Of a stretch of DNA of 64,000 bases, positions 10,797-22,020 are shown piece by piece. The first letter of the stretch is position 1. The number at the start of each line of letters is the position of its first letter. Both the position numbers and the translations under genes were made by a program. Origin of the DNA: Nymphaea colorata. Taxonomy: Eukaryota; Streptophyta; Magnoliopsida; Nymphaeales; Nymphaeaceae. Under the pieces are notes generated by a model, which did not search any database, was not told the origin of the DNA, and worked only from the letters and a program-made list of their open reading frames with translations. The stretch covers positions 5,777,503 through 5,841,502 of the forward strand of contig NC_045143.1 of assembly GCF_008831285.2 (NCBI RefSeq), read 5' to 3'.

Positions 10797-11290
10797 TACT
10801 TTAACATATGTTTAAATGGGGTCAAACACGAGGCGAGTCGAGCCCGAGTTCAGCCAGCTCGAGCTCAGCTCGACTAATGAAACCTTGATCTCGAAATAGC
10901 TCGACAAAAGCAGCTTGACACGACAGTTACATGTTGAGCTAGAGCTCGACTCGATTAAGGCTCGACAAAATCGTTAGAATATATGGATTGTTATTTCGCC
11001 ATAAATCGAGCTCGACTAGATTATGGCTCCACAAACATGAATGTGGTTTTGTAAAATCTTAGCTTTCGTAAAATCTTATATAATTAAATAATGTCAATAT
11101 CCTGGTTTTTTAATTAAAAAAAAACAAGTCGGATATTTAAAAAATCGCTACACATCATTTTCAATCCAAGTTGAGCTTTAATAGTTCGAGTTCAGTGAAC
11201 TCGAACTCAACTCAATTATTTGAAAGAGTCCACTCATAAGTCATAAACACGAGTTCGATTCGTTAAGCAAATGACTCGAGTAGAACTCAA
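10797..11290. mobile_element. Truncated copy of the GAGCTCGA-rich element
   Basis: The copy begins GGGGTCAAACACGAG and is full of interspersed GAGCTCGA/ACTCGA motifs. It is the same element that lies in intron 4 of the complete gene (37343-37829), but stops at AAATGACTCGAG, about 50 bases short of the distal terminus. It then passes into unrelated array DNA. Copies at about 24279-24740 and 32778-33240 stop at the same place. Confidence 0.65.
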
Positions 11291-13375
11291 CCAACATGAA
11301 CCAATTAGTAATGAAATGGCCTTTCTCTCTCTCGACCAAACATTGGCGGTAGAACATGCCATCCTCCACATCTACAACAAAACTACCTACATGAACCAGT
11401 TAGTTCAACTTTTCAAGGAATGATAGAAAATCCTTCGAATCACAATGCGGCTTTGGTTTATCAGATATGCTTTGCTTGTTTCACGTGACATGATTCCCCT
11501 TCACATCCTGTTGTGGAAGACAATGTGAACTTGCTCAATGCTATTTAAATTATGCCTTAACGAGATACATATTGGCACTAAGATTGATTATGACAGACAA
11601 TCTGGAATAAGAGCAGAAGTTCAAAGTTTCTTAGAATACCTGCGGTAGTTGTAACGATTGCTTTAGGTACTCTTCTTTAGTATTTACACATACTCTTCTT
11701 TAGTATTTACACACTACTTTCAGTAATATTATATCATCAAAATCGTCGTGTGATCAAAGAGAGATGAATGAATAATAAGATAATGCCCAGCGATGCATAT
11801 GAATCCACATTGTATAGTTTGAGTGATAAGCTCTGCCAATTGAATTGCTAGCAAGAGATCTCCCGGTTTCTACTTCAAGATCTTAGGGAAACCTGGTCCT
11901 CAACCTTTCACTTTATTGTGCTTTGTTCCAAATTTTCATTTTGACACATACTTGAGCAATTTGTCTATTTATGTTCTTGATTTCCTCAGCTCGTTCGATC
12001 AAGCAGATTGTTCATCTCCCAAGTACAATTTGATTTTACAAGCATAGAAGGTGGTCTCGCCGGCTGATAGCTTGCTCTTAAATTGAAAAGATTCTTCTCC
12101 CGCACAAAAATTGACCGTCAGATATAGGTCACCAAGGTTTCCAAGGGAGTTGGCACAATGTTTGGGGTTAGGGCTGACAGATGGTTAGTTCCTGTTTTGA
12201 ATCCTCCTCGAGTTGTCAACTCTTTGGAGACGGGGACACCTGAATTTTTCTGATAGTTGAGCACTGCTATGTTATTTCTAATATTGACTTGGTTGCCCTT
12301 ACCTCAGCCCCCAAGTCAGTAGACTGGGCCAAGTCTTCATGAAAGGCCAATTAATGCTGCTTTGATTCCAATTATCATCTACATAATTCAAGTCAGCTCT
12401 GGCGCGATTTGAGCCTCAGAGTTTGAAACACCGAAGCGCATTCCTATGCGGAAAAGTGAAAAGACTATGCGCCAGTGCTGCCCCAGGGCAGAGGTTTATA
12501 GTCTATAGCGGTGATTTTTTCACCTCTATATTCTGAAAAAAAAAAAAACACCCCTCCCCCTTTCCGCCGGCCCCAAACAAAATTGTGAAGACAATAAAAA
12601 ATGGCTAACGATAATTTTCTACTTCGATAAACTGCCACATGCAGATAATAATCATGTGTAATAATCAAAAGATAAAGGCAAACAATTCTATCAATAGCTT
12701 GTAGAAAACCTGAAGCAATCAATTTTGGATCCCAAGAATAAAGCGCCAATAATAGAACTTTTAATTTCTTCAGAATTTAACAAACATAACAAACCATTAA
12801 ATAGTATAGTGAGATTAAATTTAATGACAAGAAGAGGAAATATCTGAAGAAAATGCTCCAATTTTTAACATAATTATGAACCGCATTACAATATATTAGG
12901 AGCTGATTTTGAAAATGTATGGACATTATATATAAGATATTTATTTAAAGCTAAATCTGATGCAAATCTGTCTGAGCAGAAAATTTTCAAAATGTCTGAC
13001 CAAAAGCTGTCCGAACAGAAACTTATTCAAATTCTATTGCATGACATTTTTTAAATTCAAATCCGATTCAATTTCCCAATCAAATGTTAAAATTCTTTTC
13101 AGATCTGATTGTTTTCAGATATCAGGCAGAAATCGAATTTATGGGCATCCCTAGCTACACCGTTTTGATTCCTCCCTAGCTACACCCTCTCAATTGGTCA
13201 TATCCACTTTTGACGATGTTGGTTCATTTGCTGACCACCATCATATGGCCATGAGGTTTCCGATGAGATATGGGGTCAAGTCAGCTCAAATTGGATGATT
13301 GCTCAGTATATTAATAAAAAATTAATATTAAATTTTAAGTTAAATTTTCAAGGCCTATACATGAAGATGCATATG

Positions 13376-13380
<5 letters not shown>
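11291..13380. repeat. Array block, nearly identical at 24740-26700
   Basis: No gene is supported. Positions 11450-12100 are the inverse of 2720-2096. From about 11850 to 13130 the block is almost base-for-base the same as 25230-26490. The 94-codon minus-strand frame at 12465-12749 is therefore also identical at 25832-26116, which reflects recent duplication rather than coding constraint. The end near 12950-13152 resembles a hAT-like MITE edge (CATCCCTAG). Confidence 0.65.
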
Positions 13381-13473
<93 letters not shown>

Positions 13474-13487
13474 TTATATTTATATAT

Positions 13488-13546
<59 letters not shown>

Positions 13547-13570
13547 TATTTACATTTATATATATTAATT
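13381..13570. repeat. Long (TA)n followed by (TTTA)n
   Basis: About 80 bases of TA, then roughly 100 bases of TTTA/TTTATA repeats. The paralogous site at 26705-26750 keeps only a short TTTA tract, so the tract has expanded or collapsed since duplication. The YIYIYI reading frame across it is an artefact. Confidence 0.95.
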
Positions 13571-15340
13571 TTCTTTTCATAGTGAAGTGATCCCCAAAGA
13601 GAAGAACCTGGAAATGTACTCTTTCATCGTCTTATTTGCATCTGTAGATAGCATTTTATGAGAAACAAGAAGTGGCTGTCTAAATTTCTACACGCTCAGT
13701 AGGTGGAGGGGCAAATGTTATCAGAGAATGACACGCCACTAAAGGGGATTGTGATTCCTACAGTATAATTTGGTAAATGTGTACATATGTGTATGCCTTT
13801 GGATATCTAAAAAAAGATAAAAAAAAGAAAACCATATGCCCTACATCTTTGTTATTATTGTACTTTCACATTCGTGTGTACCAAAATCATATTTTATTGA
13901 CATTAATTTTTGTGTTGCGAGGAAGAAGCTTTTATTTTAGTGTATTTATTTTCACTTTTTAAGCAATATGAACTAAAGATCTTTAATTATGTCTTTAGTA
14001 GGCCTTTAGTGATATTTGCACATAGTCGTAAAATGTCAATAATGTCATACATATATGTGCTATTAAACATGCTTAGTAGCAATTTGGTCTTTCCAGCTTA
14101 ATTTTTCAAACCCATCAACTTCTCTTCCGATATTTGCTTCACCATCCCAAATGAAGAAGCTAATCTCGTAATTGGCTAGTAGAGGAAAGCATATTTTCAT
14201 TCTTGATTATAATACAATGGATGGGACGTGGTTTCTTTCTAGGATATTTTCCTTCCTACAGCTGAAGGAAAAATTGCAATCCCTTGACCTAAAAGTTAAG
14301 GAATCCAAAAATCCTTAAAGTCAAATTTATGCTAAATAATATTTGCCAATGTGAGTCAATTTTTACTAACTATATCAACCAACAAAAAGGTAACTAAAAT
14401 AATCGTGTAATATTCTAGCACAAAAAGCTGGCCATTGACCAATTTCAGATGGATCCTAAAGACAAATGCTGCAATTTTTTAATTAGCAATAACATTAAAA
14501 CCTCAGAGGGGCTAACTGTGGGTGTTCTTTCCTTCTATGAAACCTTCATATTGAACTATAAAAGATTTCATCATGATTCACGTCTGAAAACAAATTAGTG
14601 CCCATTTGATCAATTTCACCTGGATTCTAGCTAGAAGGCCAAAAGCCCTTGATCGGAATGAGTTTCACCGGTCACCATGCATCTTTCATTCATGTGTGCT
14701 TTTGTCAATTTGACGAGTCACCGTTTGATGGTTGAAGGAGTTGGATAACGAGTGCATCGAAAGAGAAACTATTATCCTTAGGAGCCCCCAGTCAAGTCTC
14801 TTGTGGTGTGGAGCCTTCATCTTCTTATTTCATGACATCTATTTAGAACTTATCTTTATTCATAACATCTGTGAGCGTGAGCAGATCCAACTCCCCTGAT
14901 CACCCTTCCCCACAGAATAGAAAGGAAAAGTGATGTTTCTAATTCTCGACGGAAAAGTTACACACATATATCTTTGCATGCAAAAGATGCAAGGAATTGC
15001 ACATGGTGATGGGATCTCTTGCTCATTTTCAGCTTGAAAATGGAGATGTGGTGGCTTCGAATAGCATGTCTACGACCGGAATGACTCTGAACGGACTTTC
15101 CTAGCAGATAAGGGAGTTAAGCAAGCACCTCCGACAACGTAAGCAGACACCTCCACGAAACCTCAAAAGTTCAGTGTGCCCAAAGAACCTGCTCTTTCAC
15201 TTTTATCAGCTTAAGGACTGAGCTGCCTGTTAATAAACAAGTCACTCACCCTCTTTGAAATTTTGGAAAATATGATATAATTTTTAAAAATTTTCAAAAA
15301 CTTTAATTTTGCTTTAATAAATGATGAGATGGAACATTAC
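13571..15340. repeat. Inverted array block
   Basis: Positions 13900-15340 are the reverse complement of 8500-7100. Together with exon-1 copies and A arms they form an inverted repeat with arms of about 2.3 kb (6150-8500 against 16210-13900). No gene is seen. Confidence 0.65.
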
Positions 15341-15539
15341 CAGAAATGTCGAGGTACAGAAGCATGTTTACCTTGAAGCTGGGGGAGTTGCGGAGAGGAT
15401 TCATCTCAAAAGTGTTTGGAACCACGAATGCCGATGTGAGGATTGTGAGCATTGATCTGCCTAAGAGCCGCTAGTGTTCCTTTGGAACTGTCGCCTTCTA
15501 CGTTGTTGGTATGAGCAATCAAGGCCAGAAGGGAAAAAA
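15341..15539 (-). pseudogene. Phosphorylase exon-1 copy, 5' truncated and frameshifted
   Basis: It covers the end of the signal peptide (ALIAHTNNVEG) through LYLDISG and the GT donor. Start codon, first residues and promoter are missing; at about 15539 the copy joins directly to the A-type flank of F3. It carries the same one-base gain as the other broken exon-1 copies (ATTCGTGGTTCC for ATCATCGTTCC). Confidence 0.8.
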
Positions 15540-15925
15540 AGGCCAAGGAAGAGTCCGGACTTTTGGCCCATGCTCTATGAGACACTCTCTGTCTCTTGTT
15601 TACCCTTTGTTTCACTGTCTCTTTCATGGTAAAGTTGACAAAGGAAATGACTCTTGCCAGCACAAAAACTACAGTTTTCCGGTTGTCTTTTTCTACAACA
15701 CTCAACAGCAACACCGTTTTTTTCGTCTTAGGAATTGTTCTTTTACTATTGGATCTCTGCCTTACTACATACTGAAATCACCAACTCCTCCCTTCTCTTG
15801 TGTTCCTAGGAGCTTCATTTTAAATACCCATCTGATCACCTTGAATAAAACCAAACAAAGTAGCCAGCTTTTCTGCGTTGAGTCGTCCATTTGTGGGTTC
15901 CTCCTTCCCCTTTTGATTGTGTGCA

Positions 15926-16018
15926 ATGGCTTGGGAAAAGTATGAGGAAGATTTGGAAGAAGGCTTGCATTCGGTTTATGATTCAAGCGAGGACAGCCTC
16001 AGTTTCTCTGATGCATAG
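15926..16018 (+). pseudogene. Acidic-protein 5' fragment, A arm of F3, early stop
   Basis: It begins MAWEKYEEDLEEG and stops at TAG after SFSDA, as in F1 and F5. Downstream homology to the full frame continues to about 16190. A further lesion is not needed to abolish the frame. Confidence 0.6.
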
Positions 16019-16156
16019 GACCGTTCATGGAACTCTTCTTTGAGTGCTTTTCATTCTAATGGCGGCTCTTATGATGATGAATATAGCTACTCGGATGTCT
16101 CTGATCTTGAGATGGGTGGAGCATCGGATCCACAGAGGAACTCTGTTTCTGAGTAC

Positions 16157-16501
16157 TCATATGTGGATTTTGTGAGGTTGGAGCTGAAACTTCTGGGAGG
16201 CTGGCTGGGATCCGCCTAACCATGAGGCCCCTCGCAGTTTCGGCTCCAGCCTCTCCAAATCCACATCTGCGTACTCTGAAACAGAGTTCCTCTGCCGATC
16301 CGACGCCCCACCCATCTCAAGATCAGAGACATCCGAGTAGCTATATTCATCATCATAAGAGCCCCCATTAGAATCAAAAGGATTCAATGGAGAGTGCCAT
16401 AAACGGTCCACTGCATCAGAGAAACTGAGGCTGTCCTTGCTTGATTCATAAACCGAATCTAAACCTTCTTCCAAATCCTCCTCGAGCTTTTCCCTAGCCA
16501 T
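16157..16501 (-). CDS. Acidic-protein 5' fragment, B arm of F3, open
   Basis: A frame of 114 codons, MAREKLEEDLEEGLD to the palindrome centre and beyond. The middle reads YSDVSDLEMGGASDRQRNS and SEYADVDLERLEPK. The tail after GGSQPAS continues into the opposite arm as QKFQLQPHKIHI, so it is not a natural C-terminus. The gene is unrecognised. It is one of four B arms whose frame remains open. Confidence 0.4.
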   Translation of the reverse strand: MAREKLEEDLEEGLDSVYESSKDSLSFSDAVDRLWHSPLNPFDSNGGSYDDEYSYSDVSDLEMGGASDRQRNSVSEYADVDLERLEPKLRGASWLGGSQPASQKFQLQPHKIHI

Positions 16502-16690
16502 TGTGCACAATCAGAAGGGGAAGGATAAACCCACAAATGTAAGACTCAAACATGGCAAGCAGAAAATGTGGCTACTTTGTTTGGTTTTATTAAAGGTGAT
16601 TAGATGGATATTTAAAATTAAGCTCAGAACAATTCCTAAGAAGAAAAAAAAAGTGGTGTTGTTGAGTGTTGAAGAAAAAGAAAGATAAAG

Positions 16691-19030
16691 AGAGAGAGAG
16701 AGAGAGAGAGAGAGCATGGGGTGTTTGTTTTGGATCTCTGAGAGATAAAGAGAGAGAAAAAACCTGTGAGAAACAAAGAGCCTTAGAGGCCGTCTCGCAC
16801 TACATTTTCATGTTTTGCTTTGCAGTGATGAGGACAACAAAGGCTTTTGCAGGCGAGTGCAAACGCAGGCAAAAAACCTCTATCCAGAACTTGGTGATCC
16901 ACTAGCACTCCATTTAAACAATTCATCCGTCACCTCTGAAGCAAGTCTCCAAATAAAGACATTCAAACTCATATGGGTTTAAGTTCAAGAATGTTACATT
17001 ACACCAACCTTGTTCACCTATGTATCTGCGAGCCAAGACACAGACTATAGCAGCAAGGAAGAGGCAGCTAGCAGATCCTCTATTCATAGGCAGATGAAGA
17101 AGAGGTGGATGACTAGTTCACAGGTTTGCTTCTAGGAGGCACAGGCTTGATTAATCTCACCATTAACTCTGAGTATAAGATAAGCTGGGCTTTTATGGGC
17201 TGCCTCCTTGGGTTTCCTGACTCCCAACAGTGGTTACGGCCAGAGGGATTTGTTGGCAGTTTTCTTATTTAATCTTGCAATTGCAAGTGGGTCCTCTTGT
17301 AGTTACAAGATGTAGAGATAGGGCTCAGGGCCACTATCCAACAGTATACATGCTATTGGAAGCCACCAGAAATTTTTCACAGAAATCCGACGCCGCCGAC
17401 CCGATAGAAAATGAGTGGATAAAGAGATGGATCAGCTGAGGTTGGGAGATGATCTTGGAAGAATCTTATCATCTTAGGAGCAAGCTATCAGCAGGTGAGA
17501 CCACCTTGTATGCTCGTAAATTCAAAATGTACTTGGGAGATGGACAATCTGCTTGATCAAATGACCTCAGGAAATCAATAACATAAATAGAGAAATTGCT
17601 CACGTTTGTGTCAAGAAGAAAATTTGGAGCAAAGCACAATAAAGTGAAAGGTTGAGGACCAGGTTTCCCTAAGATCTTGAAGTCAAAACCGGGAGATCTC
17701 TTGCTAGCAATTCAATTGGCAGAGCATATCACTCAAACTACACAGTGTGGATTCATATGCATCGCTGGGCATTTTCTTATTATTCATTCATCCCTCTTTG
17801 ATCACACTCGACGATTTTGAAGATATAATATTACTGAAAGTAGTGTGTAAATACTAAAGAAGAGCACCTAAAGCAAATATTACAATGACTGCTGGTATTC
17901 TAAGAAACTTTGAACTTTTGATCTTATTCCAGATTGTCTGTCATAATCAATCTTTGCGCCAAAATGTATCTCATTAGGGCATAATTTAAATAGCGTTGAG
18001 TAATTTCACATTGTCTTCCGCAACAGGATGTGAAGGGGTAATCATGTCACGAGAAACAAGCAAAGCATATCTGATAAACCAAAGCTGCATTTGTGATTCG
18101 ATGGAATTTTTATCATTCCTCGAAAGTAATTTTTCAAGCAATAGATCTTAGATGTTGCTGCTACAAAGGAGAACGTTATGACCTTGGAAATTTGTTTCAC
18201 TGACTTGAGAGTGAAAACCAAATTATTTTGACTGTAGCACTCTCTTATGGACATAAGACATAAGGTTTATCAACTTCTTCGTGGTCGAGTGTGACTTGAT
18301 CTAATCTTTTTGTATAAAAACACATAAATAGAAACTACATGTACAATTCCAAATGTATTAATTGAAGCCACATGGACAATTCAAGGTTTTCATTTTAATT
18401 AATTTATTTTCCAAATCAATATAATATTTAAAGTCACTGTCAAGTTTATAAAATCAAAAATTAAAACCATGTAAGCCAATAAGTAACGATATATATTTAT
18501 CGGCTAATACGCCGTATCAGTAAGTTAAAAAACCATGCGGCACTCAATTATACTTTTTCTAAAATCAAGGTTTCATTAGATAAGTAAGCCTACAAAGCGC
18601 TTGGATCAACTCGATGTCTTCCATCTTTGACGAAGATATGCACCACCACTGTGCATGAAATCAAGAAGCTAGTTATTTGCACCACCACTGAGCATGAAAT
18701 TTTGGTGCAGATCTGACACTGCCATATGTTGTCGGGTCATGAGAAACTTAACTGCCCCAGATCCCGATGATTGCTCCAAGGCCAATCGAAAATTTGTAAT
18801 TTATATATTTAGTATTTTATAGAGAAAAACTTCTGGCTCTGACCCTGCCCAGAAGCGTTAGTGACTGTCGGACAAACTCGCCCTCAAAGTTTTTATGCTT
18901 ACAAAGGTAATTAAAAACATTGGATCATGTTTTTGTTCACGACAAAGACTGTCTCACTAATTTCTTTTATTCATGGTCTGGACGACCTCGTGGACCAGCC
19001 TTACCTTGCAACACGCCAATTGGATGAATT
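16691..19030. repeat. Tandem copy of 1310-3600
   Basis: B-type flank followed by array filler, matching unit 1 with small indels, including a deletion of about 40 bases near 17005 and a reduced short duplication near 18650. The repeated reading frame at 17230-17439 corresponds to 1788-2090. No gene is supported. Confidence 0.7.
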
Positions 19031-19033
19031 TGA

Positions 19034-19765
19034 TCATGGCGGAAACGACATTTCAAACCACAAGAGTGGAGTGGAGTAAGTGTTGGCTTCTTTCCAGAAG
19101 GAAGTGCCGCCGCCGGCGAGGTCAGAGAGTGACCAGATAAGAATGAACGGTGTCCTCTGGTGGAGGCAGATCAGAGACACTGCAGCGCTCTCCTTGTCCA
19201 CCAGTGTCACGTTGAACTTCTTGTAGATGAAGCTTCGGTAAGCAGCGTTGTCAAGGTATATGTTGGCGCTGATCCCCCTTTTCACCCCCACCGTTACCGG
19301 CGCCCTTGGAAGGCAGGTTGTGGAGTTAACGCATCTCTCAAGCTTTAGGCCATGCATTCCGCCAATAAAATTATGCATAAACATGTTAGAATCGAAAGGT
19401 GCATATTTGAATATGGACGTAAATATTGGCAGAGCCAAAAAAAATTTATGTGGAGGGCCGAATTAATGTTTCTAAATTTTGACTAAGGCTGAAACCCATG
19501 AATAAATTATCAAAATCCATCTAAAATTGAGTTGTTATGCCTGCATTCACCTGTGAAGAGAGAACAACCAAACCCATGAATGAATTATAAAGATCCATCT
19601 ATGTAATCTCATTATTGTATTCTTTTCAAGCATCATTCCAAATAAATATCACATTAATACCATGCTTAATCCTGCCAAATAAATATCAGATTAACACCAT
19701 GTTTAATCATGTCATAACTATAGTCACATTCTTCCCTTCCACTGTGCCAAACCTAAAACTTCTTT
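19034..19765 (-). pseudogene. Phosphorylase pseudogene, copy c (exons 2, part of 3, and 5)
   Basis: It is paralogous to copy a, with the same internal deletion from exon 3 to upstream of exon 5. Exon 5 homology starts at 19351, but the acceptor CAG has become CAT. The ribose-site Met285 is Lys (VDKES), Arg305 is Trp, and a GAGTG duplication shifts the frame near the end. Exon 2 (19765-19698) has acceptor CAG changed to CGG and a TGA in place of a Gly codon. This is the most damaged of the exon-2-bearing copies. Confidence 0.85.
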
Positions 19766-19779
19766 CCGCAAGACAAACC

Positions 19780-20832
19780 ACACCAGACCATGATCAGTTT
19801 TGCTTTTCTGCAACAGATAGACTGAAATTTTTTTTTACAACAGAGTGCCGTAAAGTGAAAAACATAAAAGCTATGGTGTCGTATCTAAAATTTCCCTTCA
19901 AAAAATCAGACAATGGGGTTTGGAACCATTCATCGACGTCAGTATCGAGTTTGTGGGTTGGATACGATTTATAGGCCAATGCGGCGTCCGCTGATCCATC
20001 TCTATATCCACTCGTTTTCTATTGGGTTGGCGGCACTGGAGTTCTGTGAAAAATTTCTGGTGGCTTTTAATAGCGTGTATACCATTGGATAGTGCCCTGA
20101 GCCCTACCTCTACATCTTGTAACTGCAAGAGGGCCCACTTGCAGTTACAAGATTAGATAAGAAAACTGCCCACAAATCCCTCTGGCCGTAACCATTGATG
20201 GGCATTGGGAAACCCTAGGAGGCGATCTAGAAAAGTTCAGCTTATCTTACACTCGGAGTTAATCGAGAGATTAGCCAAGCCTGCACCTCTTAGAAGCAAA
20301 CCCAAAAACTAATCATCTGCTTCTTCTTCTTCATCTGCCTATAAATACAGGATCCGTTAGCATCCTCTTCCTTGCTGCTACAGATTGTGTCTTGGTGGGC
20401 AGATACAGTGTTGAACAAAGTCGCCATTTACTCCATTGCTGAGGCAAACTTGTTTTAAATGTATGTTCAAGAGGTGTAATATAACATTCTTGAACTGAAA
20501 TCCATGAATGAGTTTGAATGTCTTTCTTCGGAGAATTGCATTATTTAATCTTATGGGTGACGGATGAATGGTTAAAATAGAGTGTCAAAGGATCGCTAAG
20601 TCCTGGATTGAGGTTTTTTGCCCGCATTTGCACTCGCTGGCAGAAGCCTTTTTTGTCCTCCTCACTGCGTACCAAAACATCAAAATGTATTCCGAGAAGG
20701 CCTCTAAGGGTCTCTGTTTCTCGCTGGTTTTTTCTCTCCTTTTGACTTTATGAGGGACAAAAGAAACACCCCATGCTCCCTCTCTCTTTCCCCTCCCCTC
20801 TCCGTCACCCCCCCATCCCCCTCTGCCCCCTT
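19780..20832. repeat. Intron-1-like DNA and B-type flank of F4
   Basis: Direct copy of 4420-5480 in unit 1 (offset about 15355). The CT tract present before F2 is here replaced by a mixed C/T stretch with CCCC runs. No gene is seen. Confidence 0.65.
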
Positions 20833-21186
20833 CCCTCTCTATCTCTTGTTTACCCTTTGTTTCACTCTCCCTTGTGTGCTACAGTTGGCAACGGAAACAA
20901 CTCATGCCGACACAAAAACTACAGTTTTTATGTTTCCTTTTTCTTCAACACTCAACAGCAACACACTTTTTTTTCCTCTTAGGAATTGTTCTTTCACTAT
21001 TGGATCTCTGTCATACTACATATTGATATCACTAACTCGTGCCTTCTATTGTGTCCCTAGGAGCTCAATTTTCAATACCCATCTCATCGCCTTTAATAAA
21101 ACCAATCACAAAGTAGCCAGCTTTTTGGCTTGCCATATTTGAGTCTTACATTTGTGGGTTTCTCCTTCCCCTTCTGATTGTGCACA

Positions 21187-21531
21187 ATGGCTAGGGAAAA
21201 GCCCGAGGAGGATTTGGAAGAAGGTTTAGATTCGGTTTATGAATCAAGAAAGGACAGCCTCAGTTTCTCTGATGCAGTGGACCATTTATGGCACTCTCCA
21301 TTGAATCCTTTTCATTCTAACGGGGGCTCTTATGATGATGAATATAGCTACTCAGATGTCTCTGATCTTGAGATGGGTGGGGCGTTGGATCCACAGAGGA
21401 ACTCCCTTTCAGAGTACTCAGATGTGGATTTGGAGAGGCTGGAGCCGAAACTGCAAGGGGCCTCTTGGTTTGGCGGATCCCAGCCAGCCTCCCAGAAGTT
21501 TCGGCTCCAACCACATAAAATCCACATCTGA
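21187..21531 (+). CDS. Acidic-protein 5' fragment, B arm of F4, open
   Basis: 114 codons from MAREKPEEDLEEGLD, through YSDVSDLEMGGALDPQ, into the palindrome centre. The last residues (QKFRLQPHKIHI) derive from the opposite arm. It is the same class as the F2, F3 and F5 B frames, with single-residue differences such as YESRKD. The function is unknown. Confidence 0.4.
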   Translation: MAREKPEEDLEEGLDSVYESRKDSLSFSDAVDHLWHSPLNPFHSNGGSYDDEYSYSDVSDLEMGGALDPQRNSLSEYSDVDLERLEPKLQGASWFGGSQPASQKFRLQPHKIHI

Positions 21532-21771
21532 GTACTCAGAAACAGAGTTCCTCTGCGGATCCGACGCTCCACTGATCTCAAGATCAGAGACATCCAAGTA
21601 GCTATATTCATTATATTCATCATCATAAGAGCCGCCGGTAGAATCAAAAGCACTCAGAGAATAGTTCCATGAACGGTGATATGCATCAGAGAAACTGAGG
21701 CTGTCCTCGCTTGAATCATAAACAGAATGCAAACCTTCTTCCAAATCTTCCTCATACTTTTCCCAAGCCAT
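21418..21771 (-). CDS. Acidic-protein 5' fragment, A arm of F4, open
   Basis: 117 codons from MAWEKYEEDLEEGLHS. There is no TAG after SFSDA. It has a small in-frame repeat (YNEYSY) and ISGAS where the F2 frame reads MGGAS. Because the arm is truncated at 21840, the leader survives but the upstream promoter-like box is lost, so expression from this arm is unlikely. Confidence 0.35.
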   Translation of the reverse strand: MAWEKYEEDLEEGLHSVYDSSEDSLSFSDAYHRSWNYSLSAFDSTGGSYDDEYNEYSYLDVSDLEISGASDPQRNSVSEYSDVDFMWLEPKLLGGWLGSAKPRGPLQFRLQPLQIHI

Positions 21772-21840
21772 TGCGCACAATCAGAAGGGGAAGGAGGAAC
21801 CCACAAACGGAAGACTCGAGGCAGAAAAGCCGGCTACTTT

Positions 21841-21949
21841 CGGCATATTTTCAGGGTCTATTGTCAAGCTTAAATCATCTAAGCAGATAATCTTCTATGG
21901 GGCGGAGAGCATCGGCCACAGTACATCCAGTGATGAAAACATCGGCTTT

Positions 21950-22020
<71 letters not shown>

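Larger units (their letters stand above)
15585..16690. repeat. Palindrome F3
   Basis: A arm on the left, B arm on the right, centre near 16215. The outer part of the B arm has the same deletion as F1 (GAAGAAAAAGAAAGATAAAGAGAG). F1 and F3 are thus tandem-duplicated relatives, and their flanks match over several kilobases. Both arms hold leader, promoter-like box and start codon. Confidence 0.85.
20833..21840. repeat. Palindrome F4, right arm truncated
   Basis: B arm on the left, A arm on the right, centre near 21478. The right arm ends abruptly at about 21840 (GGCTACTTT joined to CGGCATATTTTCAGG). It has therefore lost its outer half, the adjoining exon-1 copy and about 2 kb of flank that unit 1 still has at 6478-8463. 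Confidence 0.85.

Noticed and set aside
10797-11290. LTR retrotransposon
   Set aside because: No long terminal repeats, primer-binding site or gag/pol-like frames were found; the ends are short inverted repeats.
12465-12749. 94-codon frame identical at 25832-26116
   Set aside because: Surrounding non-coding DNA is equally identical, so conservation reflects recent duplication, and there are no coding features.
13295-13582. 95-codon frame of alternating Tyr-Ile
   Set aside because: It is a translation of the (TA)n/(TTTA)n tract; the same applies to parts of 34853-35227 and 48992-49186.
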